Shown piece after piece: positions 37,526-47,939 of a stretch of 64,000 nucleotides of DNA (positions within the stretch are counted from its first letter, which is position 1; every line of letters begins with the position of its first letter). The notes beneath the pieces were generated by a model. The model ran no database searches and had not been told where the DNA came from. It saw only the letters and a list, made by a program, of their open reading frames with translations. The translations under genes were made by a program, and so were the position numbers. The stretch comes from Vishniacozyma victoriae. Its lineage: Eukaryota > Basidiomycota > Tremellomycetes > Tremellales > Bulleribasidiaceae. The stretch covers positions 124,001 to 188,000 of the forward strand of contig JADPYG010000092.1 in NCBI GenBank assembly GCA_017654735.1, written 5' to 3'.

Positions 37526-38517
37526 ATGAAGGATATCTCGTCTGTCGAATCGCTCACCATCCCCGAGGGTGTTACCGTCGCTATCAAGTCGAGGATCGTT
37601 ACCGTTGAGGGTCCCCGAGGAAAGTTGGTCAAGAACGTTGGACATGTTCAGATGGACATCCAGCTCGTGAGTGGATTTATTACTGGGATAATGGTGAAGC
37701 AGCGCATCGGTATGGATTGGGAATAGGGAAGCAAAGGGAGACATACTTGGAATGGAAAACATGGATGCTGTGAATATACATGAGGGAACGACCAGGACTG
37801 CTGGGAAGGGCCTATCGGAGATGCAGTACCACTGCAGTGCGAGGACATCAAGATTAAGAAGGACGTATCGGAGAAAGATCGCAGGGAAGACTGGATTTCA
37901 AGACGGAGACGGAAGATACTGTCGCTGCTTCACCCATCCACACCCACACCCCTTGTGCTCCACTAACCCCCAGGTCAACACCGCCAAGGAGCGAAAGGTC
38001 CAGTTCACCATCTGGCACGGTGCCCGAAAGCACGTCGCTTGTCTACGAACCATCAAGTCCCTCGTCGAGAACATGATCATTGGTGTCACAAAGGGATTCC
38101 TCTACAAGATGCGATTGGTCTACGCACATTTCCCCATCAACGCTATCCCCAACGACGATGGATCCCACCTCCAGATCCGAAACTTCTGTTCGTCCCTTTT
38201 ATCGATTAGAAATTTGAGCAGGAGCTAATGAATAGTGGGAGAGAAGATTGTCCGAGAATGCCCAATGGCCGAGGGTGTCAAGGTCTCTCTATCCGATGTC
38301 AAGGATGAGATCATCATCCAGGGTAACGACATCCAGTCCGTTTCTCAATCCGCCGCCGCCATCACAGACAAGTGCCGAGTCAAGGACAAGGATATCCGAA
38401 AGTTCCTCGATGGTACGTTTCGCAGGCCGATAGGCTGCTCTCCCCTTCCACAATGAATGTGTACTAATGACAGGTGTCTACACGTCGCAAAAGACGACTG
38501 TTGTCACTGAAGAGTAG
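37526..38517 (+). CDS. RPL9: 60S ribosomal protein L9 (uL6)
   Basis: A large-subunit ribosomal protein near the sarcin-ricin loop and P-stalk base. Exon 1 codes [38 protein letters not shown] 306-base intron, long for this genome, separates it from [56 protein letters not shown]. Two further introns follow, and the last exon gives [14 protein letters not shown] before the stop at 38515-38517. Length (about 190 residues) fits eukaryotic L9. The assignment is certain from multiple conserved segments. Confidence 0.97.
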
Positions 38518-40127
38518 AGGATTTCTGGCTAGTTGTGGGGATGGGAGACTGGTCCTTTGGTAGAGACCATGTAACATTGCATATCCACCACGCTCGTATC
38601 GGTTGCTGGGATCGCTGCTAGGCAGGCTGGATTTGGGACAGGGTGCTGCTTGGACTACTAATATCGCTGCTGTTTGCGAGGTCTGCCGGAGGCGGGTGGA
38701 TTGAGCTTATGAGGAATTTCTCCTGGATCATGGGCTGGCTGGATTGCGTCTGTCACTCCAGGCTAAGCGGCAGTGTCGAGTGTCACTTCCATCAGCGAGA
38801 CTGTACTCTGTCATGCTCATCTCGATGTGGGCAGGTACTGATTTCCTACATTGCTGTTCGAAGCGCTCTGCTGGAATCCATTCTGTCCATTCCGCTAAAA
38901 GCCACGTGTTTCCCGTCCACTATACGCGACTGCCTCAACATCCAGCAAGATCAATTAATTTGTCAACCCACTTCCTCCATCCTCCATAAACATCATGACA
39001 ACTGTTATCATCCGTGGAGCTCATCGTCAATCACATAGATACTACTCGCTGACTACGATGGCCTCAGAAAACCTAAATGGAATTACGAATTGATTGTACC
39101 CTCCCAAGAATTAACCGGCGGAACTGTCGATCACTCCCCCAAACCTCAAACCTAACATTAACATCTCCTTGATTAGACATCGAAGTCTGCCGAGTGTGCT
39201 CGGACAGTATACACCCCCTTTGAGACATCAATTTAGACTGCGGCTTAATATTGATTTGATTGATTCATATTATACACACACAAGTAATATCACTCACCCT
39301 CTTTTCACTGAATTTTCAGATTTCATCGGCATTCAACATTTCAAAAGGTACCTTTGGACATGAGCATGGACGTTGTTCTTCTCATTGATGATCAAAGTGA
39401 GTACTTAGTTCATAATCTATGATATCGAACTGATCTCAGTCCAAAGAGCACTTGTAGCCCAGGTGGTCAGCTTGATTTCAGTAAGTCAGTCTCCATCCCA
39501 AACACTGCCGCTATCTTCCAAATTGATGGGTCCTTTCGGGTCCCAGATATGAGGAAACGCCTCCTAAGGGATGTAACGCTCCAACTCCATCCTTTGACAC
39601 CTTAAAACTCTGATTTTCGCAGTCGCTTCTATGTGACGGCCTTTGATTTGATCTGGATCTGGGGTGGATGCGCTATGACTTTTTATAATGGACTGATCTT
39701 AGGTCTTGATCCTTACAATCAACATCACCATCACCGCTATTCTTCAACATTGTCGGAACGAACAGAGACGACACGATCATCTTGGATACTTGGGAAGAAG
39801 TAAATGGATAATGTCCAAGTGGTGATACATTGTGAGTTTTATTCCATGCTCCCAGATTCCAAAGTCGTGTTTTTGTATGCCACGCACACCATCAAGCCAC
39901 CCGTCACGGTCATGTTCAATAATTTCCAAATCCACTCAATCACAGTCACCTCTCGGTTCCACCTCAACGTGACGCCCTTCTCCTCCATGTCCGTGACAAG
40001 TTCCATATCCAAGCTCAACTCAACTAAACAACATCCTTTCGATCACATTTCATCATCTAAATCACATATCAACATGACCTACACCCCATCGTTCCATTGA
40101 TCGCATAATACCTAAGAATATAAACTG
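38518..40127. other. Large intergenic region between RPL9 and the GATA factor
   Basis: A 1.6-kb gap. The right half is AT-rich and probably the promoter and leader of the GATA factor. Weakly protein-like pieces near 39360-39803 (for example FYVTAFDLIWIWGGC) look like a membrane helix, but their phases do not join into one ORF, so no gene is called. Confidence 0.35.
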
Positions 40128-43100
40128 ATGGATCAGATCATCCCTAGTCCCATCAACTCCAACTCCAACTCCGTCTCCGAGACCGAAACCGAAATCAAGA
40201 ACCCAACAACTTCCCGCCCTATCCCTACCTTTGACAGTTTCGTGTCCATGATTGATTCTTTCACTCAACTTCCCACGCCCTTGCCTTTGCCTTTACTGTG
40301 TTCCGAACCCGAGCCGGATCCTGTGAATTATTTTGAGTTCCCCAACAACCTCGAAGGAAACGATCACGTTTACGATCAAGTTCACGTTGATACTGTTGAT
40401 CAATCTTTTGGACTTGGACTTGGTCTTGGTTTCGAGGGAGATCAAGACCTATACGACTGTAACGATAGAGCACTACTCGCCTTTTCTGGCTACGATCATA
40501 TTCCCATCGATACCAATCCCATAACGCAATTTGATACATCCTCCCCCATCAATCAATTCTCTCCTACTGATACGCCTTTGCAGCAAATCGATCCTTACTC
40601 GCCTGTCAATCAATTTGCTCATACCGAATATGCCCTCCCAAATTCATCATTCCCTACGAGCTTTGATCAACCTACTTTACTACCAGAAGTCGTAGACTCG
40701 GCGCCGTTCACACTCGAAACCCACCCACCTCAACCTGAACACTTGGCCGTATCCCCGAATGGACATTGGACGCCTATCACTACTACTTCTCAACTCCCAT
40801 CTCAAGAGCTTGGGTATCTATTCGAATCTTTCCCTCCACCTCAATCACAGGTCCCTCAGTATATACAAGATCATACACCTACCCTCGCTCCTCATTATCC
40901 CGATTACGAACTCGATTTAGATCTAGAAATGACGAATGATCCATTTCAGTCCCATTACAATTGGGATCAAGTGTATGTACCCTATCCTACCTCAAGGCAT
41001 TGCTGATGTAGTAGAAGAACAGTAACTCCAATAAGTACCACCGATCATCGACCTATCGTTTCTTGTCGACCTACTATGAAATTCTCCCTCCCCTCAGCAC
41101 TGGGCGATTCGGTCCATGATCCCGAGACTTTTGGATTGAAGGCTGAACCCATCGGAGGGGTTGATAATGGCGTTCGATTCCCTACTCCTGGTGAGAGATG
41201 GAGTCACCTCCCACCTCTTGATGTCACAAATTGGAGGAATCACCCGCCACCTCTTGATATCACAAATGATGGACCGTCTTCGAATCTTCCTACTCCTAGG
41301 TCATATTGGAGGGGTCAGATCGATGGGAGGGAAAGGCCTGATTCAAATTTCGATATTGGCGATGAAGTCGGACTCGGTAGACCTGGTTGTCTGGATAGTC
41401 TAGCCAGGAGTCGAGATCAACAACAACATCCTTCCGAGTCGAGACCGATTATCAACAACAATGGCGGTCAAATCAACGGGTTCAGTCATAGAGACGATCC
41501 ATCGATCAATGGGTATTCCAACAGGAACAGGAACTGGAGACACTTCGATATCGATAATGATCCAATTACAAGACCACGATCACTCGTACCTCAAAAGACC
41601 CATCCGAGACCTAACCACATCCGCACTCCGAGTTTGGCTCAACATCACCTATCAAACTTCAGTCAACCGCCACCTCACACCTACACCCCGATGTCCAATA
41701 CAAAGTACTACCCCCCTACCCCAATCACCTCTTACCATCCCCCATCCCAACATGATCCTGGGAATCCAATTTTACCGGGCGTTCACCATTTATTCGATCG
41801 TCACCTCCAACTCAACAATCATGCATACACTGCTTCACCTTCTACAATCTTCCCAAATGCAAAAGAATATTCTTATCCGATCGAGACTCATACCCGCCAA
41901 ATCTCGAACTTCCAAAGAAGGGACATCCGATCGATTCCGCAGGATGCGAGAGTTGAGTTGTACAATGTGGAGATGAATGGCCAGGAGATTAGGGAAATAG
42001 AGAGTACCAGTCCGGATCATATTAGTATTGACCAGGAAATGTCAAGGACGGATTCAGGATCGGAAGAATCGTTTGAGAGTGAAGAAGGGGAAGGAGGGGA
42101 TGATATAGAAGAAGTGTTGAGTGAGTATAAACCAGGCAAGACAAAGAGTAAGAGTAAGGGAAAGAACAAGAACAAGAACAAGGATAAAAGTAAGGGAAAA
42201 GATCAATCTCGGAACATGGAGAAAAGTCAAGAGAAAAATGTGATCCAGGGGTTAAAGAAACATTCGGAAATCGTCATGAAGAAGATGGAGAGGGATGCGA
42301 TGAAGGTTCCCCAGAAAGTACAAGGGAGAAGTATGGCTGGATATGAATTCATTTGGGAGGGTGGGATTGCTTATACCGATGATGCCGAGTTGAAACAGAC
42401 TAAAGAGGTATGTCATTCCCATCTTCCCCCTTTTTCTTCGCCGATTCACATCCTTGGTCCTTTCTGGTTCCTTGTCCCCAATCCCCTTCATATCGCACAT
42501 GAATCTTTTGGCCCGACTTATTTCCACTCGGAGCTGATGGATAGGTAAGGAGAAGATGCCATAATTGCAATACCCGGACACCACCTTCATGGAGGAAATC
42601 AAATCTAGTCCCAGGGAAGATCGTAAGTTCATTTTTTCTGATTCATGACATGATTGAGCTAACAAATAGCTTTGCAATAGTACGACACCTTCATCATCTT
42701 AATGTGGGTAAGCCAAGGGCTAATAAGCAGAATGCGGGATATATGAAAGAACCCACAATAAACCCCGACCGCAACAACAGGATGAAATGAAATTGAGAAG
42801 AAACCCGACTCCACCACCTAGTTTGGGAGGGTATGAACCTCTAGAATATGATGACGATATTGAAGAAGAAGAAGACTCATCACCTGTCTCACAGTGTACT
42901 ACTATCCTTTTACTGCATTCATATAAGAGAAAGGCTGATGAATAGATTCCCCTCGAAGATCATCGTCCGTAATCGACATCGCCACCAACGAAGACTCCAG
43001 TCCTCACGCAATGGAAGTTGAAGTTGAAGTTGAATATGAACCACTTGAACGACATCACTTTGAGGAATCGGTCTGTCGAGATGAGAGGATACAAATTACC

Positions 43101-43523
43101 CCCATACATCCACATGAAGAGGACTGTCCGACATCGCCCCAGATTCAGGTTGTCCAACCATCTCTCCTACTCTCTCCGCCCCCGACTACTCAAGCTTCCG
43201 CCAACGAGACAATGCCCTTCTCGCAGCCACAATCGCAACTTCAACTCGATGCCTCGTTGAACATCGATTCTCGACAATTACCCCCTTTGAGGACGTTCTG
43301 GAACAGTCAACCGACTTCGGGCTCTGAATCTGTACTTCCTTCCCCTACTACTCCTAGCACTGGAAATGGATCCGATGTCATAAAAAGTATAGGTCATGGT
43401 GGAGGGAACAGAGGCTGGGAAGGTAAAATCGCTTCAACCCCTTATTCTAGACCTGGGAGTCGATCTGATTTGAGGAGCGTTAGTACAACCAGTCTAAGAG
43501 GCGTTGATTCTGGACGATGGTAG
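40128..43523 (+). CDS. GATA-type zinc-finger transcription factor
   Basis: About 290 residues of Pro/Ser/Thr/Gln/Asp-rich (activation-domain-like) sequence, a second long hydrophilic exon with a KSKGKNKNKNKDKSKGKD basic patch, and then a GATA finger assembled from three exons: RRRCHNCNTRTPPSWRKSNLVPGKI (ends 42622), a 10-base micro-exon LCN (42670-42679), and KCGIYERTHNKPRPQQQ (from 42731). The finger is C-x2-C-x19-C-x2-C; the loop is longer than the usual 17 or 18, with NKCGIYERTH instead of the usual NACGLY. The C-terminus is acidic then Ser/Pro-rich and ends GVDSGRW. It should be nuclear and bind GATA-like DNA, but the pathway is not identifiable. Earlier introns are at about 40972-41011 and 42410-42544. 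Confidence 0.9.
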
Positions 43524-43904
43524 ATTTCCTAAATGCGATGGTGTAAAACTTTAATTAATAGTGTTCATTAATTTCTTCTTCCTTGTAGATTTCCGATACC
43601 ATGCATTTCACGAGTAGGGTACCTCAATACTCAATAGAGGCGCTTCCCCCTGGTACCTCTTGGTTTGATGATATATAAAGGAGCTGCTTCAATAATGGAC
43701 AGAGTCGGGATGATACCCTGGTGTTGTCAACAGGCGGAGAATGCTTCTAACGGACAGATGCATATATCAAGCTCACTCGACTGAGAACACTAAATTAAAC
43801 TGACAGACTCATTGAACCTCCATGCCAATATCATTCCTGAACCTCCTCTCGATCCTTTCTTCGCTCTCCCTTATTTCCGCTGTCCCTCACTCATTCGCTA
43901 TCGC
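43524..43904. other. Convergent intergenic region
   Basis: This region lies between the GATA-factor stop and the SEC14 stop. Nothing identifiable is seen. Confidence 0.3.
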
Positions 43905-45858
43905 TCATGCGGCAGCAGGAGCAGGAGTAGTCCAAGGTCCAGCATTACTCAATGAGCATCCACCATCCCTCTCACATCGACATTTACCTCCTAGATCAAC
44001 AGGTAAGTTTTCAGGAGCGATATATTGTTGTAATTCCGATTTGTAGTTTCTCCCTAGGATATGGATTTTTCGGACGGTTGCTTCGTCTAGCCATGGTTTG
44101 ATTAGGGACCATACTGTTGAGAACAGGTATGGGGCCTGAATATCAGCGATGAGCCCACGAGTGTGGGAGTGATCGATGTAAGGATTTGTAGGAGAGGTGA
44201 ACGGAAGTAGACTATAGCTGAGTCGGCCAGTACATTCTTCCATTCCCTGCGTCCCATGGAAGATGGAAGACGGGAATGTGCGCATTCGAAGGAGAGGGAT
44301 GGGTAAAGATACTTACATTAATGATGAACATATGTCCCATAGTCTCGGGCTACATTGTCAGTTTCTCATCAACTCGGATTGTTCAAGGACATACGTCTAG
44401 ATTATCAGCTCAGTCATTAGATGGAGGAAATTGAGCTTACAGTGGTTCTGACCGATACCGGATGCGGCGGAAACGTAGTCCTTGACTGACTGTTAGCTTT
44501 GCTCTACACTTTGGAGTAGAGAGAGAAGGTGAGACGTGGTGTGGGATGAGATCGTTCGGGAGATGGGGAGTGGGTGTCATCCACTTCTCGAGACCTCTTC
44601 TTTATTTGTTCTTTGCCCCTGACGTATCTCATGAGGTGGTGCCGAACAAGCTTCAGCCCACCCATCCCCAATCCCCTCTCGCTCGCCCGCTCACACTCTC
44701 CTCTCGCTGCTCATTCGCCCCGCTCATTCGCAGCTCGGACTCGGACTCACCCTTGTAAAAAGTCGAGATCCCCGCATTGGTCAAATCCAAAATCGTACAA
44801 CTAGTCTCGACAAGTCCACCAGTAACTTTACTAGTAGCAGGTAATCGACTTCCCAAGAACTTTTCATACTCGTCCACAAGATGATGTAATTGTCTATCTT
44901 GGTTTGTCAAAGCAGCTAGTTTTGAGGTATCGAGTTTACCGAGTTGTTCAATGTAGATTGGTCTACCTTCTCTGTCGGTTTTGTGGTAGAATTGGGGGTA
45001 GAATGCCATTACTTGAGGACCTTCTGGGTAGGGGTAGCCATGGCTGCGAGCGTAATCGAGGCGCGAGGCGCGAGGTGTAGTAGAGGGCGATAGGGACGAG
45101 TGTAAGGGATCAAGGCGAAATGGGAAAGAGGATGTAGTAGAGTTGTGATGCGGAAATGAGGTAGTCGGTGATTTGATGGGGAGAAGTAGATCAGCATATG
45201 TTCTCTCGGATAATGTTTGGTCTCCCATCCTCCTAGGATACATTGCTCCTGAGTATCACTTCCCAAATCCGATACTCCTGCACTTTTCTATCCCATCCGC
45301 CCATCTACATTGCAGGTGGGGCTAACGCCCTCGATGAAATCTGGACTCACGCAGCAATCTCATCAGTCCCAAACTCCTTCCTCCATTTCTCATTATCTTC
45401 CCACATGATCTGTGCTTTTGGCAAATCAAACTTCCTAGCCCTCAAGAATCGAAGTAGAGTCTGATCATCATATCGATCATAACCGATTTCACTCGCTTTA
45501 GCCTGTCTAGCTTCGGGACTTGCTGGGGCCAAGTTTGCTGATTCGAGGTTTGCTCGGAACTGAGTGAGGGCGGTTGTTTGGTGTTCGTCCCTGGTCATTA
45601 GTTCTCTATTGGTATTTGGTATGAGGGATATATGAATAGGGGGTAGGGGGAACGTGCGCGAAGTGTTATTTTGGGGCTAAGGAATTCGATTTGAGGATAG
45701 TGTGAAACGCTGAATGGAGCAGAGGTGGGTGGTAGGTGGGACTCACAAGTGACCCGGGTGGCCTGATAGGAAGTCTCGAGTCTGGTATGTCAGCTACGAC
45801 ATGTGTGATGTGGGTCAGGATAAAGGAGTCGGGGGTGTGGAGCGTCACTTACTGCCAT
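43905..45858 (-). CDS. SEC14: Sec14-type phosphatidylinositol/phosphatidylcholine transfer protein
   Basis: The first coding exon is only ATG GCA (45858-45853), followed by TRDFLSGHPGHL, then DEHQTTALTQFRANLESAN (from about 45582), YDDQTLLRFLRARKFDLPKAQIMWEDNEKWRKEFG, YYPQFYHKTDREGRPIYIEQLGKLD, NAPYLFSTVWSLIKPWLDEATVRKIHILG, and ELQQYIAPENLPVDLGGKCRCERDGGCSLSNAGPW. That is the CRAL-TRIO N domain and lipid-binding domain in order. The end GPWTTPAPAAA matches fungal Sec14. It links lipid metabolism to Golgi vesicle budding. The short first exon was recognised because ATGGCA is followed by GTAAGT and the frames join cleanly. Confidence 0.93.
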
Positions 45859-46433
45859 ATTGAATGTGTAGGTAGATTGTGGTGTGTACGAGTTGCGGAT
45901 GTGGTATCTATGCTATATACCAATTAGACTGTATGCTATATATGCCTTGTAGTGTTGTCTCGGTAACGTCAAGCACTGTAGATGTTACCTCACTCAGAAT
46001 AGTCGGGGTCTGGCTGGTACCCGTCATCTGTTTCCGTCCACATCATTCCCGTTCCTAGAGGGAATACTCTTAGTTGCAGTTGGGAGAAAATATCCTAAAT
46101 ACATATAAAATAAACAACCTCCACTCTTCCGGTCCTCCGGCCTAGGCAGTGTTGGAGAGATCTAGTATCTATCAGTGCGGTGACAACTCTCACCCACTGG
46201 CATCGGGGTTTGAGCTGAGGAAATTGGGTCCGATAGGTCAAGTCACATCAGTCAGATACTACATCATCACTCTTACATTAACCTGATGATTTCCGAAGTG
46301 GAGAAAGCCTAATGGTCGGGCATTCGGGCACTAGGTCAGAGAGTACCGCATGGATAGTCCGCCGACAGGTATATAAACAATCGGCATTACAGCCATATCT
46401 GACCTCATACTCATAGGCGAGATCCTCATTATC
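45859..46433. promoter_or_regulatory. Divergent promoter region between SEC14 and aldolase
   Basis: This 575-base gap has an AT-rich TATATAT/TATAAA cluster at about 45925-46105. Short unrelated ORFs only. Confidence 0.35.
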
Positions 46434-47600
46434 ATGACTGGGCCAAACGGTAACGAAACCGACGAGGAAGAGTACAACTTTGGCAACCCACCTCCACTCG
46501 GAAATGCCTTCTTTGGCCAATTGGTCGGAGTAGCTCCTGCACCTCCCCAAGATCCTTCAATGAGGAACTATAGGCCAAATGCGCTCTGTCAGCCTTTCAA
46601 CCTCGTTGAGAGGTTCAAAACGGGCAAACCTAGTTTAGGGTTTGGGTTACTACTTGGTTCGCCTTATCTCGCCAGGATTATTGGTGCTGGAGGTTACGAC
46701 TGGGTCTTTATTGATTGGGAACATACACCCATGGGTGAGCTATTCGCTATTGGCTTAAGGCCGGGCTTATAGGTATAGGTATTCGAGAAGTGACCGAGTT
46801 GATTCGATGGGTACAGTACGCTTCTGAAGGTCAGACTGCAGCTGTGGTTCGGTGAGTCGGATTATTTTCAATTAGGGGGAGCTAACGCCGACAGAGTACC
46901 CAACGCAGACCACCAGTGGATCGCTTGGTGCCTCGATGCTGGTGCTTCCGCCATTATTCTGCCTCACGTACGTTCTCTCATTGATACGTGATCGAAGCTG
47001 ATAGCTTAGTCCGAAAGCGCCGAACAGGCTCGAGCTATGGTAAAATCTGCTAAATTCCCCAATGTAAGTCCATCAAGTTTTGGTTCATCACGTCTCGCTA
47101 ACATTCAGGGCGGAGGTAAACGATCATTCCCACAAGCTGCCCTTGCTATAGGTATCAATGACGGTGCACCCCACGGCAAAACCCCATTCGACGTCTGGAA
47201 CAACGCCGCAATCATAATGCAAATCGAATCTAAACTCGGATGTGAGAACGCCGAAGCTATAGCCGCAATCGATGGCGTCGACTGTTTGATGGTCGGGAAT
47301 GGTGATTTGAGAATGGACCTCGGTCTACCTCCAGGATTGGATGGACCAGAGGAAGAATATAATAAATGTTTGGAACAAGTCGTCAATGCTGGAAAGAAGT
47401 ACAATCGACCTTGTTTAACTTTTACGGCTGGACCTGGAAGTGTTGAGAAGAGGTTGAAACAGGGGTTTTCGGCTTTTATGGTTGGAAATGATGCTTTTGC
47501 TGTTGGGGCATCTATGAGGGCGACATTACAGCAGAGTCATGATGAGATCAAGGGTTGGCAGAAGGGTGGGGGGAAGGTAGAAGGGTGGCAGCTCGAGTAG
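46434..47600 (+). CDS. HpcH/HpaI-family class II aldolase (2-keto-acid aldolase type)
   Basis: Family members cleave 2-keto-3-deoxy acids or 4-hydroxy-2-oxo acids to pyruvate plus an aldehyde using a divalent metal. A non-conserved N-terminus of about 60 residues leads into KPSLGFGLLLGSPYLARIIGAGGYDWVFIDWEHTPM (the E-H catalytic region), VPNADHQWIAWCLDAGASAIILPH, HGKTPFDVWNNAAIIMQIESKLG (conserved metal-site Glu), and AIDGVDCLMVGNGDLRMDLGL. The C-terminal segment is FTAGPGSVEKRLKQGFSAFMVGNDAFAVG. About four introns. No transit or signal peptide is clear. Confidence 0.88.
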
Positions 47601-47939
47601 GTACCTGGCAGTGCTTCTCGATAGATATATAGTCAGGTTTGACATGAGCGGCGGTTCTAGGATGCAAGACAGATTATTAAGGTGATGCTGCCGATGCAGC
47701 CCACGGTCAGTGACCGCAGTTCCTCCAGCATTGAGTCCAGTGCCAAGACAGCCCTCTAGGAGATTTGGGATAAACCCGAATAAACCTCGGAAACAAATAA
47801 GTTGAGCTCTGACCCTCGGAGCCCCACCCGAGCGCTAGTACTCGTAAGTAAACAATGTTCACCCTACATTAGTACCGCCTCGTCTCTCCCTCCCTTCCTA
47901 CCTCTCTCCTCACCCTCCTTTCATATACAATAACGAACA
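47601..47939. other. Intergenic region upstream of the PEF protein
   Basis: This 339-base gap ends with a CT-rich tract (about 47880-47930), a common leader feature here. No gene is seen. Confidence 0.35.

Noticed and set aside
37668..37973. snoRNA inside the RPL9 intron
   Set aside because: No box C (RUGAUGA) with matching box D (CUGA) was seen, and an H/ACA fold could not be established by eye.
38643..39038. 132-codon ORF downstream of RPL9
   Set aside because: Cys/Ser/His-rich random-looking translation with no pattern.
39360..39803. Possible small membrane-protein gene (MSMDVVLLIDDQ ... RFYVTAFDLIWIWGGCAMTF)
   Set aside because: The pieces look protein-like and have intron-like borders, but phases of exons 2 and 3 do not join in any donor/acceptor combination I tried, so no continuous protein exists.
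43822..44046. Plus-strand ORF with a signal-peptide-like start antisense to SEC14
   Set aside because: It overlaps the well-supported SEC14 last exon, and its hydrophobic stretch is only the reverse of flanking and coding sequence.
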